Part shown: positions 52,508 through 64,000 of the stretch, in pieces
How positions within the stretch are numbered: position 1 is the stretch's first letter
Layout: each line of letters starts with the position of its first letter
DNA from: Parabacteroides bouchesdurhonensis
GTDB lineage: Bacteria; Bacteroidota; Bacteroidia; Bacteroidales; Tannerellaceae
Length of the DNA: 64,000 bases
Reading direction: 5' to 3'
Assembly: GCF_900186615.1 (NCBI RefSeq)
Contig: NZ_LT896588.1
Coordinates: 1,996,353-2,060,352, forward strand
The notes under the pieces: model-generated
Told to the model about the DNA's origin: nothing
The model's database searches: none
Seen by the model: only the letters and a program-made list of their open reading frames with translations
Made by a program: the position numbers and the translations under genes

Positions 52508-52581
52508 GCCTCTTTAGCTCAGTTGGCCAGAGCACGTGATTTGTAATCTCGGGGTCGTTGGTTCGAATCCGACAAGAGGCT
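52508..52581 (+). tRNA. tRNA-Thr (TGT)
   Basis: Complete cloverleaf of 74 bases; acceptor GCCTCTT/AAGAGGC, anticodon TGT in TTTGTAA, T loop TTCGAAT. First of four tRNAs in the tuf cluster. Confidence 0.96.
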
Positions 52582-52598
52582 CAATTAATGTATTGAAA

Positions 52599-52681
52599 GG
52601 GCAGTTACCAGAGTGGCCAAATGGGGCTGACTGTAACTCAGCTGGCTTTCGCCTTCGGTGGTTCGAATCCATCACTGCCCA
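52599..52681 (+). tRNA. tRNA-Tyr (GTA)
   Basis: 83 bases with a long variable arm (class II), acceptor GGGCAGT/ACTGCCC, anticodon GTA. The order Thr-Tyr-Gly-Thr before tuf is the same as at E. coli tufB. Confidence 0.96.
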
Positions 52682-52699
52682 CATATATATTAATGACAG

Positions 52700-52772
52700 G
52701 CGGAAGTAGCTCAGTCGATAGAGCATTAGCCTTCCAAGCTGAGGGTCGCGGGTTTGAATCCCGTCTTCCGCT
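52700..52772 (+). tRNA. tRNA-Gly (TCC)
   Basis: 73 bases; acceptor GCGGAAG/CTTCCGC, anticodon loop CTTCCAA giving anticodon TCC, T loop TTTGAAT. Confidence 0.95.
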
Positions 52773-52778
52773 CTATTT

Positions 52779-52850
<72 letters not shown>

Positions 52851-52904
52851 CGCTTGTATTTTTTTTAGAACATGATCATTAATTAAATAAAGAACAATTA
52901 AGTT

Positions 52905-54092
52905 ATGGCAAAAGAGAAATTTGACAGATCGAAACCACATGTGAACATTGGTACGATTGGTCACGTAGACCACGGTAAAACAACTTTGACAGCTGCAATT
53001 ACTACAGTATTGGCAAAGAAAGGTCTTTCAGAATTGCGTTCATTCGATTCAATCGACAATGCTCCTGAAGAAAAAGAAAGAGGTATTACTATTAACACTT
53101 CTCACGTAGAGTATTCGACTGCAAATCGTCACTATGCTCACGTAGACTGTCCGGGTCACGCCGACTACGTAAAGAACATGGTAACTGGTGCTGCTCAGAT
53201 GGACGGTGCTATCATCGTAGTTGCTGCTACTGATGGTCCTATGCCTCAGACTCGTGAACACATTTTGTTGGCTCGTCAGGTAAACGTTCCTAGATTGGTT
53301 GTTTTCATGAACAAATGTGACATGGTAGACGATGAAGAAATGTTGGAATTGGTTGAAATGGAAATGAGAGAACTTCTTTCTTTCTATGATTTCGACGGCG
53401 ATAACACTCCTATCATTCGTGGTTCTGCTTTGGGTGCATTGAACGGTGATGCAAAATGGGAAGAAAAAGTAATGGAACTGATGGATGCGGTAGATACTTG
53501 GATTCCGCTGCCTCCGCGTGAAGTTGACAAACCTTTTTTGATGCCGGTTGAAGACGTGTTCTCTATCACAGGTCGTGGTACAGTTGCTACTGGTCGTATT
53601 GAAACAGGTATCGTAAAAGTTGGTGAAGAAGTTCAGATCATTGGTCTGGGTGCTGACGGAAAGAAATCTGTTGTTACAGGTGTTGAAATGTTCCGTAAAT
53701 TGTTGGATCAAGGTGAAGCTGGTGACAACGTAGGTCTGTTGCTTCGTGGTATCGACAAGAACGAAATCAAACGTGGTATGGTAATTTGTCACCCGGGTCA
53801 GGTTAAAGAACACTCTAAGTTCAAAGCTGAGGTTTATATCCTGAAAAAAGAAGAAGGTGGTCGTCATACTCCATTCCATAACAAATATCGTCCTCAGTTC
53901 TATATCCGTACATTGGACGTAACTGGTGAAATTACTCTTCCTGAAGGAACTGAAATGGTTATGCCTGGTGATAACGTAACAATTGAAGTTGAACTGATTT
54001 ATCCGGTAGCTTGTAATGTTGGTCTTCGTTTCGCTATTCGTGAAGGTGGACGTACTGTAGGTGCTGGTCAGATCACAGAATTAGAAAACTAA
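52905..54092 (+). CDS. tuf: Elongation factor Tu
   Basis: 395 residues. G1 GHVDHGKT, G3 [12 protein letters not shown] and switch [14 protein letters not shown] are intact. Codon use is uniform and typical of a highly expressed gene. Carries aminoacyl-tRNA to the ribosome. Preceded by four tRNAs and followed by a partial terminator and tRNA-Trp. Confidence 0.99.
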   Translation: MAKEKFDRSKPHVNIGTIGHVDHGKTTLTAAITTVLAKKGLSELRSFDSIDNAPEEKERGITINTSHVEYSTANRHYAHVDCPGHADYVKNMVTGAAQMDGAIIVVAATDGPMPQTREHILLARQVNVPRLVVFMNKCDMVDDEEMLELVEMEMRELLSFYDFDGDNTPIIRGSALGALNGDAKWEEKVMELMDAVDTWIPLPPREVDKPFLMPVEDVFSITGRGTVATGRIETGIVKVGEEVQIIGLGADGKKSVVTGVEMFRKLLDQGEAGDNVGLLLRGIDKNEIKRGMVICHPGQVKEHSKFKAEVYILKKEEGGRHTPFHNKYRPQFYIRTLDVTGEITLPEGTEMVMPGDNVTIEVELIYPVACNVGLRFAIREGGRTVGAGQITELEN

Positions 54093-54113
54093 TTCAAATT
54101 AAACATAGAGTTT

Positions 54114-54143
54114 TAGCCAGTCTGTAAAAAGACTGGCTATTTT
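54114..54143 (+). terminator. Hairpin between tuf and tRNA-Trp
   Basis: TAGCCAGTC and GACTGGCTA form a 9-bp stem; only four T follow, so read-through into tRNA-Trp is likely, and it may be an attenuator. Confidence 0.6.
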
Positions 54144-54216
54144 ACGGAAGTAGCTCAGTTGGTAGAGCACTGGTCTCCAAAACCAGGTGTCGGGAGTTCG
54201 AGCCTCTCCTTCCGTG
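54144..54216 (+). tRNA. tRNA-Trp (CCA)
   Basis: 73 bases; acceptor ACGGAAG/CTTCCGT, anticodon CCA, T loop TTCGAGC. Placed between tuf and secE. Confidence 0.96.
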
Positions 54217-54235
54217 CTAAAAATCTATAGATTCG

Positions 54236-54430
54236 ATGAAAAAGATAATTACTTATATTAAGGAATCTTATAACGAACTTGTTTATAAAGTTTCTTGGCC
54301 TACAAGAACAGAGCTTTCCAATAGTGCTGTGGTTGTTATGTTTGCTTCCCTTATAATCGCGGCAGTAATCTTTGTTGTAGACTTAGGCTTCGAAAGCGTA
54401 ATGCGTTTCTTCTACGAGAAAATCTTTTAA
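54236..54430 (+). CDS. secE: Preprotein translocase subunit SecE
   Basis: 64 residues with one C-terminal membrane segment and the WPTRTELSNSAVVV motif, the short SecE form. 19 bases after tRNA-Trp, 12 before nusG. Confidence 0.95.
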   Translation: MKKIITYIKESYNELVYKVSWPTRTELSNSAVVVMFASLIIAAVIFVVDLGFESVMRFFYEKIF

Positions 54431-54442
54431 TCAGTTTTAGAT

Positions 54443-54985
54443 ATGTCTGATATCCAAAAGAAATTTTATGTTCTGCGTGCCATTAGTGGTAAGGAGAATA
54501 AAGTCAGAGAATATCTCGAGGCTGAACTGAAGAATACGGATCTGGGTGAATATGTCAATCAGGTTCTTATTCCTACGGAGAAGACTTTTACGGTGCGTAA
54601 CGGTAAGAAAGTAATGAAAGAGAGAGCTTACTTACCGGGATATGTGTTGGTAGAGGCTGCATTGGTTGGTGAAGTCGCTCATCGATTGAGAAACATTCCC
54701 AATGTTATTGGATTTTTAGGAGGATCAGATAATCCTGTTCCATTGCGTCCTGCTGAAGTGAGTCGTATTTTAGGTACGGTTGATGAATTACAGGAACAAC
54801 AGGAAGACTTGGATATCCAGTTTTATGTTGGAGAAAATGTGAAAATCACTTTTGGACCGTTTAACGGTTTTACTGGTGTGATCGAAGAAGTCAATGCCGA
54901 GAAAAAGAAACTTAAAGTGATGGTTAAAGTCTTCGGACGGAAAACCCCGCTTGAGCTGGGCTATATGCAAGTTGAGAAAGAATAG
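54443..54985 (+). CDS. nusG: Transcription termination/antitermination factor NusG
   Basis: 180 residues; NGN domain ([26 protein letters not shown]) and C-terminal KOW motif ([18 protein letters not shown]). Links RNA polymerase with ribosome or Rho. Confidence 0.97.
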   Translation: MSDIQKKFYVLRAISGKENKVREYLEAELKNTDLGEYVNQVLIPTEKTFTVRNGKKVMKERAYLPGYVLVEAALVGEVAHRLRNIPNVIGFLGGSDNPVPLRPAEVSRILGTVDELQEQQEDLDIQFYVGENVKITFGPFNGFTGVIEEVNAEKKKLKVMVKVFGRKTPLELGYMQVEKE

Positions 54986-55049
54986 TACTCTTGTTACGAA
55001 AAGTACTTGACTTTCTGTTTTTGATGTTATATATCTAAATTTTAGAAAA

Positions 55050-55493
55050 ATGGCTAAAGAAGTTGCTGGACAAATCAAATTGCAGATTAAAGGAGGAGCA
55101 GCAAACCCTTCTCCCCCAGTAGGACCTGCTTTAGGTTCTAAGGGTATTAATATTATGGAGTTTTGCAAGCAATTTAATGCCAAGACCCAAGACAAGGCTG
55201 GTAAAGTATTACCTGTGGTAATCACTTACTATGTTGATAAGTCTTTCGACTTTATTGTTAAAACCCCTCCTGTTGCTATTCAATTATTGGAAGCTGCTAA
55301 ATTAAAGAGTGGTTCTGCTGAGCCAAATCGTAAGAAAGTTGCAGAAGTTTCTTGGGATCAGGTAAAAACTATCGCAGAAGACAAGTTAGTCGATTTAAAC
55401 TGCTTTACTGTTGAGTCTGCCATGAAAATGGTTGCAGGAACAGCCAGAAGTATGGGTATCACTGTTAAAGGGACATTCCCGGGTAATAATTAA
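55050..55493 (+). CDS. rplK: Ribosomal protein uL11
   Basis: 147 residues; signature [21 protein letters not shown] with 23S GTPase-centre binding. Starts the rplK-A-J-L run, 64 bases after nusG. Confidence 0.98.
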   Translation: MAKEVAGQIKLQIKGGAANPSPPVGPALGSKGINIMEFCKQFNAKTQDKAGKVLPVVITYYVDKSFDFIVKTPPVAIQLLEAAKLKSGSAEPNRKKVAEVSWDQVKTIAEDKLVDLNCFTVESAMKMVAGTARSMGITVKGTFPGNN

Positions 55494-55508
55494 TAAACTT
55501 CAATTGAG

Positions 55509-56207
55509 ATGAGTAAACTTACAAAAAATCAAAAGTTGGCTTTGGGCAAAATTGAAGCTGGGAAAGCATATACATTGAAGGAAGCTTCAGCTTTAGTAAA
55601 AGAAATTACTACTACTAAATTTGATGCTTCTGTGGATGTTGATGTTCGTTTAGGTGTTGACCCCCGTAAAGCCAATCAAATGGTAAGAGGCGTCGTTTCG
55701 TTGCCTCACGGAACAGGTAAGCAAGTTAGGGTTCTCGCATTATGTACACCTGACAAGGAAGCTGAAGCAACTGCTGCTGGAGCTGACTATGTTGGCTTGG
55801 ATGAGTATATCGATAAAATTAAAGGTGGTTGGACCGATATTGACGTTATCATTACTATGCCTTCTATCATGGGTAAGATCGGTGCTTTAGGTCGTGTATT
55901 AGGCCCTCGTGGTTTGATGCCTAATCCTAAGAGCGGTACGGTTACTAATGAAATTGGCAATGCGGTGAAGGAGGTTAAGCAAGGTAAGATCGACTTTAAA
56001 GTAGACAAATCCGGTATCGTTCATACATCAATCGGAAAGGTATCTTTCAATGCCGATCAGATTCGTGATAACGCGAAGGAATTTATTTCAACTCTTCTGA
56101 AGTTGAAACCGTCTGCAGCTAAAGGTGCATATATAAAGAGCATTTATCTTTCAAGTACAATGAGTGCGGGTATTAAAATTGACCCCAAATCAGTTGAAGA
56201 AATCTAA
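55509..56207 (+). CDS. rplA: Ribosomal protein uL1
   Basis: 232 residues with the L1 core and signature [20 protein letters not shown]. In many bacteria uL1 represses this operon by binding its mRNA; no site was identified here. Confidence 0.98.
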   Translation: MSKLTKNQKLALGKIEAGKAYTLKEASALVKEITTTKFDASVDVDVRLGVDPRKANQMVRGVVSLPHGTGKQVRVLALCTPDKEAEATAAGADYVGLDEYIDKIKGGWTDIDVIITMPSIMGKIGALGRVLGPRGLMPNPKSGTVTNEIGNAVKEVKQGKIDFKVDKSGIVHTSIGKVSFNADQIRDNAKEFISTLLKLKPSAAKGAYIKSIYLSSTMSAGIKIDPKSVEEI

Positions 56208-56222
56208 AAAAATAATTAGACA

Positions 56223-56747
56223 ATGAGAAAGGAAGATAAAGGTGCTATAATAGAACAGCTTACTGCAACTGTTAAAGAATATCCTAATTTCTATTTGACT
56301 GATATCGAAGCATTGGATGCTGAGAAAACCAGTAAATTGAGAAGAGAATGTTTTAAACAGGAAGTAAAGCTTGTAGTAGTAAAGAATAGCTTGCTTAAAA
56401 AAGCGTTGGAAAATGTTGATGGTGATTTTTCATCGTTACATGATGCAATGAAGGGCAATACAGCTGTGATGTTTTCACAGGTGGCTAATGCTCCTGCTCG
56501 CCTGATCAAAGATTTTACTAAGGATACTAAGGGTGAAGGTAAACCCCAGTTGAAAGCTGCCTATGTACAGGAAAGCTTCTATATTGGTGCTGAAAACTTA
56601 GAAGCTTTGGTAACTATAAAGAGCAAAAATGAACTTATCGCAGATGTTATTGCTTTGTTGGAATCTCCAGCGAAAAACGTTATTTCTGCTCTACAGTCAT
56701 CAGGACAAACTATCCATGGTCTGTTGAAGACTTTGGAAGAAAGATAA
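56223..56747 (+). CDS. rplJ: Ribosomal protein uL10
   Basis: 174 residues, including the N-terminal rRNA-binding region (KTSKLRRECFKQEVKLVVVKNSLLKKAL) and the C-terminal helix that binds bL12 dimers. 15 bases after rplA. Confidence 0.97.
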   Translation: MRKEDKGAIIEQLTATVKEYPNFYLTDIEALDAEKTSKLRRECFKQEVKLVVVKNSLLKKALENVDGDFSSLHDAMKGNTAVMFSQVANAPARLIKDFTKDTKGEGKPQLKAAYVQESFYIGAENLEALVTIKSKNELIADVIALLESPAKNVISALQSSGQTIHGLLKTLEER

Positions 56748-56796
56748 TTTATCAATTTATTTATTACAGATTATAATCATTTAAATCATACAAAAA

Positions 56797-57174
56797 ATGG
56801 CAGATTTGAAAGCTTTTGCAGAACAATTAGTAAACCTGACCGTAAAAGAAGTTAGCGAATTGGCTACAATCCTTAAAGAAGAATATGGTATTGAACCTGC
56901 TGCTGCAGCTGTTGCTGTTGCTGGTCCTGCTGCTGGTGGTGCTGCTGCCGCTGCAGAAGAAAAAACTTCTTTCGATGTAGTATTGAAAGCAGCTGGTGCT
57001 AATAAATTAGCTATCGTTAAGTTAGTAAAAGAATTAACTGGTCTGGGCTTGAAAGAAGCTAAAGATTTAGTTGATGGCGCTCCTAGCAACCTTAAGGAAG
57101 GTCTTGCTAAAGCAGATGCTGAAGCATTAAAGAAAAGCTTAGAAGAAGCTGGAGCTGAAGTTGAGCTTAAATAG
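56797..57174 (+). CDS. rplL: Ribosomal protein bL12 (L7/L12)
   Basis: 125 residues; N-terminal dimerisation region, Ala/Gly-rich hinge ([21 protein letters not shown]) and C-terminal domain with [20 protein letters not shown] that recruits translation factors. The 49-base gap from rplJ and high-expression codon use fit multiple copies per ribosome. Confidence 0.98.
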   Translation: MADLKAFAEQLVNLTVKEVSELATILKEEYGIEPAAAAVAVAGPAAGGAAAAAEEKTSFDVVLKAAGANKLAIVKLVKELTGLGLKEAKDLVDGAPSNLKEGLAKADAEALKKSLEEAGAEVELK

Positions 57175-57202
57175 TATTTATAGCCTGGTAATCAGGTGAG
57201 TT

Positions 57203-57251
57203 GGTTAAGAGTCTCCGACTTCGAGGACTCTTAACCTTTTTGTGTCTATAT
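57203..57251 (+). terminator. Attenuator-type terminator between rplL and rpoB
   Basis: GGTTAAGAGTC pairs perfectly with GACTCTTAACC, followed by five T. rpoB has no visible promoter after it, so partial read-through must supply RNA polymerase; the arrangement resembles the rplL-rpoB attenuator of E. coli. Confidence 0.8.
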
Positions 57252-57281
57252 TTTCAATAAGTTCAATAAATTCCCTATTAG

Positions 57282-60200
57282 ATGTCTTCAACAGCTGAAA
57301 ACCAAAGAGTTAATTTTGCTTCGATAAAGAATCAATTTCCGTATCCTGACTTTCTCGAAGTTCAATTGAAGTCATTTCAAGACTTTCTTCAACTTGACAC
57401 ACCTCCTGAAAAAAGAAAGAAGGAGGGGTTGTATAAGGTATTTGCGGAAAATTTTCCAATTGCAGATACGCGTAACAACTTCGTGTTGGAGTTCTTAGAT
57501 TACTATATAGATCCGCCCCGTTATACTATTGACGAATGTATTGCGCGCGGATTAACCTATAGTGTGCCTTTAAAAGCGAAGTTAAAATTATATTGTACGG
57601 ATCCTGATCATGAAGATTTTGATACGGTGATACAGGACGTATATTTAGGCCCGATTCCGTATATGACGGAAAGAGGTACTTTTGTGATAAATGGTGCTGA
57701 GCGTGTTGTTGTATCCCAATTACACCGTTCTCCTGGCGTGTTTTTTGGACAAAGCATACATGCTAATGGAACAAAACTATATTCAGCACGTATTATTCCG
57801 TTTAAAGGTTCATGGATCGAATTTGCAACAGACATTAATAATGTGATGTATGCATATATTGATCGTAAAAAGAAATTGCCTGTAACTACCCTTTTAAGAG
57901 CTATTGGTTTTGAAAGTGATAGAGATATTCTTGAAATTTTTAATCTTGCTGAAGAAGTAAAAGTTTCCAAAACTAATTTGAAGAAACTGATTGGTCGTAA
58001 ATTGGCTGCTCGTGTTTTGAAGACTTGGGTGGAGGATTTCGTGGATGAAGATACTGGAGAGGTTGTTTCTATTGAACGTAATGATGTTATCATAGATCGT
58101 GAATCGGTTCTTGATAGCGATAGTATTGAAGCTATTCTTGAATCTGGAACTCAAAATGTCTTGTTACATCGAGAGGATCAGAATTTGTCGGATTATGCTA
58201 TCATATATAACACACTTCAGAAAGACCCGAGTAATTCAGAAAAAGAGGCTGTTTTATATATTTACCGTCAGTTGAGAAACGCGGAGCCTGCCGATGAAGC
58301 AAGTGCACGTGAAGTAATCACAAATTTGTTCTTCTCGGAAAAACGTTATGATCTGGGTGAAGTAGGGCGTTATAGAATAAATAAAAAGTTAGGCCTTTCT
58401 ACAAGTGAAGATGTTAAGGTTTTAACGAAGGAAGATATCATTGAGATCATTAAATATCTGATTGAGTTGATTAACTCAAAAGCTATTGTTGATGATATTG
58501 ACCACCTAAGCAATCGCCGTGTACGTACAGTTGGTGAACAGCTTTATAATCAATTTGGGATAGGGCTTGCCCGTATGTCCCGCACGGTACGTGAACGTAT
58601 GAATGTTCGCGATAATGAGGTATTTACCCCGATAGATTTGATTAATGCTAAGACTATTTCTTCTGTTGTTAATTCATTCTTCGGAACAAATGCTTTATCT
58701 CAGTTTATGGACCAGACAAATCCATTGGCGGAGATTACGCATAAACGCCGTTTGTCAGCTTTAGGGCCGGGTGGTTTGTCTAGAGAGCGCGCCGGATTTG
58801 AAGTCCGTGACGTTCACTATACTCACTATGGTCGCCTTTGTCCAATTGAAACACCGGAAGGTCCGAATATCGGTTTGATATCTTCTTTATGTGTGTATGC
58901 AAAAATAAATGATTTGGGCTTTATTGCAACTCCATATCGTAAGGTTGTTGATGGTAAAGTTGATTTTTCAGAAGAAGGTTTGCAATATTACACAGCTGAA
59001 GAAGAGGAGGAAATGACAATTGCTCAGGGGAATGCACCTTTGAACGATGAAGGTGTTTTTATCCGTGATAAAGTAAAAGCCAGATTTGAAGCAGATTTCC
59101 CTGTTGTTACCCCTTCTGAAGTAGATTTGATGGACGTTGCTCCGCAGCAGATCGCTTCTATTGCAGCTTCATTGATTCCTTTCCTTGAACATGATGATGC
59201 TAACCGTGCGTTGATGGGATCTAACATGATGCGTCAGGCTGTTCCTTTGTTGCGTACAGATGCGCCGATTGTTGGTACAGGAATTGAAGCCCAGGTGGCA
59301 AGAGATTCACGTACTCAGATTATGGCAGAACGTGACGGGGAGGTAGTATTTGTTGATGCTACTTGTATTAAAATTAAATATGATCGTACGGAGGACGAAG
59401 AATTTGTAAGCTTCGAAGATTCGATCAAAACATATGTTATTCCGAAATGGCGTAAAACAAATCAAAGTACAACTGTTGATTTACGACCGATTTGTTCTCG
59501 TGGGCAACGTGTAAAAGCCGGTGATATTTTGACAGAAGGTTATTCTACCCAGAATGGAGAACTTGCTTTGGGACGTAATGTCAAGGTTGCATATATGCCA
59601 TGGAAGGGATATAATTATGAGGATGCTATTGTATTGAACGAACGTATGGTTCGTGAAGACTTCTTTACTTCGGTTCATGTAGATGAGTATATACTTGAAG
59701 TGCGTGAAACTAAACGTGGTATGGAAGAATTAACATCAGATATACCTAATGTAAGCGAAGAAGCGACAAAAGATTTGGATGAAAGAGGTATTGTCCGTAT
59801 TGGCGCTCGCATAGAACCCGGTGATATTTTGATTGGTAAGATTACTCCAAAGGGTGAGTCTGATCCTTCTCCGGAAGAAAAGTTACTACGTGCTATATTT
59901 GGTGATAAGGCTGGGGATGTAAAAGATGCTTCATTAAAAGCTACTCCCTCTTTACGTGGGGTCGTTATTGATACAGCTTTGTTCTCAAAGGCCGTAAAGA
60001 AACGTAAATCGAGATTAACTGATAAGGCTATTCTTCCGAAATTGGACGAAGAGTACGAGCAGAAAATGGCTGATTTGAAGAATCTGCTTGTTGACAAATT
60101 ATTGGTTTTGACAAGTGGCAAAACTTCTCAAGGTGTTAAAGATTACACGAATACGGAAGTTATTGCAAAAGGCTCAAAATTCTCTCGTAAGTCTTTGGAA

Positions 60201-61094
60201 GAGTTAGATTATAATGCTGTTCAAGTAAGTAAATGGACAGTTGACGCAGACAAAAATGAGTTAATTAAGCAGGTTATTCTTAATTATCTGAAGAAATATA
60301 AGGAATTAGATGCTGAACTGAGACGTAGGAAATTTGATCTTACTATCGGTGACGAATTACCTACAGGTATTGTTCAGATGGCTAAAGTTTATATTGCGAA
60401 GAAACGTAAAATTCAAGTAGGGGATAAGATGGCCGGTCGTCATGGTAACAAAGGTATTGTTTCCAAGATTGTTCGTCAGGAAGATATGCCGTTCCTTGAA
60501 GATGGAACTCCAGTTGATATCTGTTTGAATCCTCTGGGTGTACCTTCTCGTATGAACCTGGGACAGATATTTGAAGCTGTATTAGGTTGGGCTGGTCGTT
60601 CTTTGGATGTTAAGTTCGCAACTCCAATTTTTGATGGTGCCACTTTAGACGATTTGAATAAATGGACAGACAAAGCTGAACTTCCTCGCTATGGTAAGAC
60701 TTATTTGTATGATGGCGGAACGGGAGAACGTTTTGACCAGACTGCAACGGTAGGTGTTACATACTTTTTGAAGTTGGGACACATGGTTGACGATAAGATG
60801 CACGCACGTTCTATCGGTCCGTATTCTTTGATTACTCAACAACCGTTAGGTGGTAAAGCTCAGTTTGGTGGTCAGCGTTTCGGTGAAATGGAAGTTTGGG
60901 CACTGGAAGCATTCGGTGCTGCTCACATTCTTCAGGAAATACTTACAATTAAGTCTGATGACGTCATTGGACGTTCTAAAGCTTATGAAGCAATCGTTAA
61001 GGGTGATCCTATGCCTCAGCCGGGTATCCCTGAATCTTTGAATGTATTGTTACATGAGTTGAGAGGTCTTGGTTTAAGTTTTACTTTGGATTAA
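57282..61094 (+). CDS. rpoB: RNA polymerase subunit beta
   Basis: 1270 residues. Contains the rifampicin-region sequence [47 protein letters not shown] with no clear resistance change (Gln, Asp, His and Ser positions look wild type by eye), and C-terminal [23 protein letters not shown]-like sequence. Complete and in frame. Confidence 0.99.
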   Translation: MSSTAENQRVNFASIKNQFPYPDFLEVQLKSFQDFLQLDTPPEKRKKEGLYKVFAENFPIADTRNNFVLEFLDYYIDPPRYTIDECIARGLTYSVPLKAKLKLYCTDPDHEDFDTVIQDVYLGPIPYMTERGTFVINGAERVVVSQLHRSPGVFFGQSIHANGTKLYSARIIPFKGSWIEFATDINNVMYAYIDRKKKLPVTTLLRAIGFESDRDILEIFNLAEEVKVSKTNLKKLIGRKLAARVLKTWVEDFVDEDTGEVVSIERNDVIIDRESVLDSDSIEAILESGTQNVLLHREDQNLSDYAIIYNTLQKDPSNSEKEAVLYIYRQLRNAEPADEASAREVITNLFFSEKRYDLGEVGRYRINKKLGLSTSEDVKVLTKEDIIEIIKYLIELINSKAIVDDIDHLSNRRVRTVGEQLYNQFGIGLARMSRTVRERMNVRDNEVFTPIDLINAKTISSVVNSFFGTNALSQFMDQTNPLAEITHKRRLSALGPGGLSRERAGFEVRDVHYTHYGRLCPIETPEGPNIGLISSLCVYAKINDLGFIATPYRKVVDGKVDFSEEGLQYYTAEEEEEMTIAQGNAPLNDEGVFIRDKVKARFEADFPVVTPSEVDLMDVAPQQIASIAASLIPFLEHDDANRALMGSNMMRQAVPLLRTDAPIVGTGIEAQVARDSRTQIMAERDGEVVFVDATCIKIKYDRTEDEEFVSFEDSIKTYVIPKWRKTNQSTTVDLRPICSRGQRVKAGDILTEGYSTQNGELALGRNVKVAYMPWKGYNYEDAIVLNERMVREDFFTSVHVDEYILEVRETKRGMEELTSDIPNVSEEATKDLDERGIVRIGARIEPGDILIGKITPKGESDPSPEEKLLRAIFGDKAGDVKDASLKATPSLRGVVIDTALFSKAVKKRKSRLTDKAILPKLDEEYEQKMADLKNLLVDKLLVLTSGKTSQGVKDYTNTEVIAKGSKFSRKSLEELDYNAVQVSKWTVDADKNELIKQVILNYLKKYKELDAELRRRKFDLTIGDELPTGIVQMAKVYIAKKRKIQVGDKMAGRHGNKGIVSKIVRQEDMPFLEDGTPVDICLNPLGVPSRMNLGQIFEAVLGWAGRSLDVKFATPIFDGATLDDLNKWTDKAELPRYGKTYLYDGGTGERFDQTATVGVTYFLKLGHMVDDKMHARSIGPYSLITQQPLGGKAQFGGQRFGEMEVWALEAFGAAHILQEILTIKSDDVIGRSKAYEAIVKGDPMPQPGIPESLNVLLHELRGLGLSFTLD

Positions 61095-61168
61095 TTCAAC
61101 AACAATAAGAGTAGATGAGTTTCATCTCATCTACTTTATCTATTGATAACTCTTTATAAATAAAAAAT

Positions 61169-64000
61169 ATGGCCTTTAGAAAAGAAAACAAGATAAAGAG
61201 TAACTTTTCAAAAATAACCATCGGTCTGGCATCTCCTGAAGAGATTCTTGAAAACTCCAGTGGTGAGGTTTTAAAACCTGAAACGATTAACTATCGTACA
61301 TACAAGCCAGAACGTGACGGTTTATTCTGTGAGCGAATCTTTGGTCCTATTAAGGATTATGAGTGTCATTGCGGAAAATACAAACGTATTCGTTATAAAG
61401 GTATAGTTTGTGATCGTTGTGGTGTGGAAGTTACAGAAAAGAAAGTTCGTCGTGAACGTATGGGACACATTCATTTGGTAGTTCCTGTAGCTCATATCTG
61501 GTACTTCCGTTCTTTGCCTAATAAAATCGGTTATTTGTTGGGCTTGCCTACAAAGAAATTAGATTCTATTATTTATTATGAACGCTATGTAGTTATTCAA
61601 CCGGGATGTGTTGATACTGTTGCTGAATTGGATTTATTGTCAGAAGAAGAATATTTACAGATTCTGGATAATCTGCCAAAAGAAAATCAGTTGCTGGAAG
61701 ATACTGATCCTAACAAATTCATAGCTAAAATAGGAGCTGAAGCTGTATATGATTTGTTAGCTCGTTTGGACCTTGATTCGTTATCTTATGAATTACGTCA
61801 CCGCGCAAGTACAGATGGTTCACAACAACGTAAAAACGAAGCTTTAAAACGTTTGCAAGTTGTTGAATCTTTTCGTGCTTCGAAAGGACGTAATAAACCG
61901 GAATGGATGATCATGAAGGTGATTCCGGTTATTCCTCCGGAACTACGTCCTTTAGTACCATTGGACGGTGGTCGTTTTGCAACATCTGACTTGAATGATC
62001 TGTATCGTCGTGTTATTATCCGTAATAATCGTCTGAAACGATTAATTGACATTAAGGCTCCGGAAGTAATCTTGCGTAATGAAAAGCGTATGCTTCAGGA
62101 AGCAGTGGACTCTCTGTTCGATAACTCTCGTAAGTCGAGTGCTGTTAAGACGGATGCTAATCGTCCGCTGAAATCTTTATCAGATAGTTTGAAGGGTAAA
62201 CAAGGACGTTTCCGTCAGAATTTGCTGGGTAAACGTGTTGACTATTCGGCACGTTCGGTTATTGTTGTTGGTCCGGAGTTAAAAATGCACGAATGCGGTT
62301 TGCCGAAGGGTATGGCTGCCGAATTATATAAACCTTTTGTTATTCGTAAATTGATCGAACGTGGTATCGTTAAAACGGTGAAATCTGCTAAAAAGATTGT
62401 AGACCGTAAGGAACCTGTTGTTTGGGATATTTTGGAATATGTAATGAAAGGTCATCCTGTATTATTGAACCGTGCGCCAACATTGCACCGTTTAGGTATT
62501 CAGGCATTTCAACCGAAACTGATTGAAGGTAAGGCTATCCAGTTGCATCCATTGGCATGTACGGCATTTAATGCCGACTTTGACGGTGACCAGATGGCTG
62601 TTCATTTACCTTTAGGCAATGAAGCTGTTTTGGAAGCGCAAATGTTAATGCTTGCTTCTCATAACATTTTGAACCCGGCAAATGGTGCTCCTATTACTGT
62701 ACCTTCTCAGGATATGGTGCTTGGTTTGTATTATATAACAAAAATGCGTCGGGGTACTCTTGGTGAAGGATTGGTGTTTTATGGAGCAGAAGAAGCGACA
62801 ATTGCATATAATGAGAAGAAAGTGGATATTCACGCTCCGATCAAAGTTTATGTTGAAGATATCGATGAGGAAGGCAATATTATCAGGAAAATGACGGAGA
62901 CTTCTGTTGGTCGTTTGATGGTTAATGAGTTTGTTCCTGCTGAAGTTGGATATATAAATGAAGTACTTGGCAAAAAAGCACTTCGTGACATTATCGGTAA
63001 GGTTATTAAAGTTTGTGGTGTTGCCCGTACAGCCCAATTCTTGGATGATATTAAAAATCTGGGATACTACATGGCCTTCAAAGGTGGTCTGTCGTTTAAC
63101 CTTGCAGACGTTCTTATTCCACCGGAAAAAGATGCCTTGGTGAAAGAAGGTTATGATGAGGTAGAGCAAATTCTGGCTAACTATAACATGGGTTTCATTA
63201 CCAATAATGAACGTTACAATCAGATTATTGACACGTGGACACATGTTAACAGTAAGTTGTCAAATATTTTGATGAAACAGCTTACTAATGACAATGATGG
63301 TTTCAACTCTATCTATATGATGATGGATTCTGGAGCCCGTGGTTCTAAAGAACAGATTCGTCAGTTGTCCGGTATGCGTGGTTTGATGGCAAAACCGCAA
63401 AAGAGCGGTGCAGAAGGTGGCCAGATTATTGAAAACCCGATTCTTTCAAACTTTAAAGAAGGTCTGTCTGTATTGGAATACTTTATTTCTACTCACGGTG
63501 CTCGTAAAGGTTTGGCCGATACTGCATTGAAGACTGCAGATGCTGGATACTTGACTCGTCGTCTGGTTGATGTTTCACATGATGTAATTGTGAACGAAGA
63601 AGACTGCGGTACATTGCGTGGTTTGATTTGCACGGAGTTAAAAAATAACGAAGAAGTAATTGCTTCTTTGTATGAAAGAATACTTGGACGTGTATCTGTT
63701 CATGATATTATTCATCCGATTACCGGAGAAATTATTGTTCGTTCCGGAGAAGAAATTCGTGAAGATGCAGCTCAAAAGATTCAGGATTCTCCAATCGAGA
63801 GTGTTGAAATCCGTTCTGTATTGACATGTGAATCAAAGAAGGGCGTATGTGCGAAGTGTTACGGACGTAATTTAGCCACTGGCCGAATGGTTCAGAAAGG
63901 TGAAGTTGTTGGCGTAATTGCTGCACAGTCAATTGGTGAACCGGGTACACAGTTGACACTGCGTACATTCCACGTCGGTGGTATTGCATCTAATATTGCA
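61169..64000 (+). CDS. rpoC: RNA polymerase subunit beta' (5' part; runs off window)
   Basis: 944 codons are present with no stop before the window end. N-terminal zinc-binding cysteines lie in [23 protein letters not shown], and the catalytic magnesium motif [12 protein letters not shown] is present near residue 470. A second Cys set ([11 protein letters not shown] and [13 protein letters not shown]) is seen near the end. The gene continues beyond 64000. Confidence 0.98.
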   Translation, partial: MAFRKENKIKSNFSKITIGLASPEEILENSSGEVLKPETINYRTYKPERDGLFCERIFGPIKDYECHCGKYKRIRYKGIVCDRCGVEVTEKKVRRERMGHIHLVVPVAHIWYFRSLPNKIGYLLGLPTKKLDSIIYYERYVVIQPGCVDTVAELDLLSEEEYLQILDNLPKENQLLEDTDPNKFIAKIGAEAVYDLLARLDLDSLSYELRHRASTDGSQQRKNEALKRLQVVESFRASKGRNKPEWMIMKVIPVIPPELRPLVPLDGGRFATSDLNDLYRRVIIRNNRLKRLIDIKAPEVILRNEKRMLQEAVDSLFDNSRKSSAVKTDANRPLKSLSDSLKGKQGRFRQNLLGKRVDYSARSVIVVGPELKMHECGLPKGMAAELYKPFVIRKLIERGIVKTVKSAKKIVDRKEPVVWDILEYVMKGHPVLLNRAPTLHRLGIQAFQPKLIEGKAIQLHPLACTAFNADFDGDQMAVHLPLGNEAVLEAQMLMLASHNILNPANGAPITVPSQDMVLGLYYITKMRRGTLGEGLVFYGAEEATIAYNEKKVDIHAPIKVYVEDIDEEGNIIRKMTETSVGRLMVNEFVPAEVGYINEVLGKKALRDIIGKVIKVCGVARTAQFLDDIKNLGYYMAFKGGLSFNLADVLIPPEKDALVKEGYDEVEQILANYNMGFITNNERYNQIIDTWTHVNSKLSNILMKQLTNDNDGFNSIYMMMDSGARGSKEQIRQLSGMRGLMAKPQKSGAEGGQIIENPILSNFKEGLSVLEYFISTHGARKGLADTALKTADAGYLTRRLVDVSHDVIVNEEDCGTLRGLICTELKNNEEVIASLYERILGRVSVHDIIHPITGEIIVRSGEEIREDAAQKIQDSPIESVEIRSVLTCESKKGVCAKCYGRNLATGRMVQKGEVVGVIAAQSIGEPGTQLTLRTFHVGGIASNIA

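Noticed and set aside
53049-53879. Long open frame antisense to tuf
   Set aside because: Product of the strongly biased codons of tuf; Phe/Thr/Asn-rich translation without any recognisable feature.
57282-61094. Possible rifampicin-resistance change in rpoB
   Set aside because: The cluster I sequence reads as the usual wild-type pattern by eye.

Overview
The window is a chromosomal segment of a Bacteroidales bacterium, most likely Parabacteroides (genus is inference). Visible support: repeated promoter elements of the Bacteroidetes type (TAnnTTTG, sometimes with TTG/TTTG about 19-21 bases upstream), few Shine-Dalgarno sequences, a TonB-dependent receptor with an N-terminal carboxypeptidase-like domain, methylmalonyl-CoA mutase for the succinate/propionate route, and type II pantothenate kinase. 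No insertion sequence, prophage, integron or CRISPR array was seen.

Layout. 1-0.85 kb: 3' end of an rRNA operon (23S end, 5S, terminator). 0.87-4.7 kb, minus: a five-gene late cobalamin operon cbiB-cobU-cobT-cobS-cobC. 4.8-8.3 kb: exported phosphodiesterase-like protein, HU-like/SPOR envelope protein, then an SPFH protein plus small ribbon-helix-helix protein. 8.4-16.4 kb: Pif1-like helicase fused to TPRs, Oar-like TonB receptor, lipoprotein phosphodiesterase, small winged-helix protein and RRM RNA-binding protein. 16.5-18.7 kb: SDR enzyme with an added zinc-ribbon-like tail, GlsB-type membrane protein, tRNA-Glu. 19-27.4 kb: mutA-mutB, a soluble hybrid histidine kinase, coaW, and a cobalamin riboswitch upstream of a small outer-membrane barrel. 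27.4-37 kb: priA, a low-molecular-weight tyrosine phosphatase, a membrane AraC-type regulator with a 7TM-HD phosphohydrolase, gltX and waaA. 37.1-46.1 kb, minus: a tightly packed eight-gene run from a Xaa-Pro aminopeptidase to an exported bleomycin-hydrolase-like peptidase. 46.1-50.9 kb: SGNH hydrolase with permuted motif order, FAD oxidoreductase, unknown lipoprotein, mtnA. 50.9-64 kb: rpsU, xer recombinase, hpf, then tRNA-Thr-Tyr-Gly-Thr, tuf, tRNA-Trp, secE, nusG, rplKAJL, rpoB and partial rpoC, the same core order as in E. coli.

Connections. Cobalamin is a theme: the late assembly operon, the cobalamin-dependent mutase and a cobalamin riboswitch lie within 27 kb. The biosynthetic operon itself has too short a leader for a riboswitch, while the riboswitch sits before a barrel gene with no btuB next to it.

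Most unusual points. (1) Four intergenic regions (10.5, 18.2, 37.0 and 46.9 kb) hold degenerate tandem arrays with a shared period of 22-23 bp but different sequences; the 18.2 kb array is four phased units each carrying ATCAC-N4-GTGAT, and the 46.9 kb one includes a perfect 38-bp palindrome. (2) The SGNH hydrolase at 46.2-46.9 kb has its catalytic GDS block at the C terminus, so it looks circularly permuted. (3) Smaller oddities: SDR/zinc-ribbon fusion, truncated DinD/BRO-like gene overlapping the next start, a duplicated lipoprotein pair with a near-identical 3' third, and a probable leaderless mRNA.
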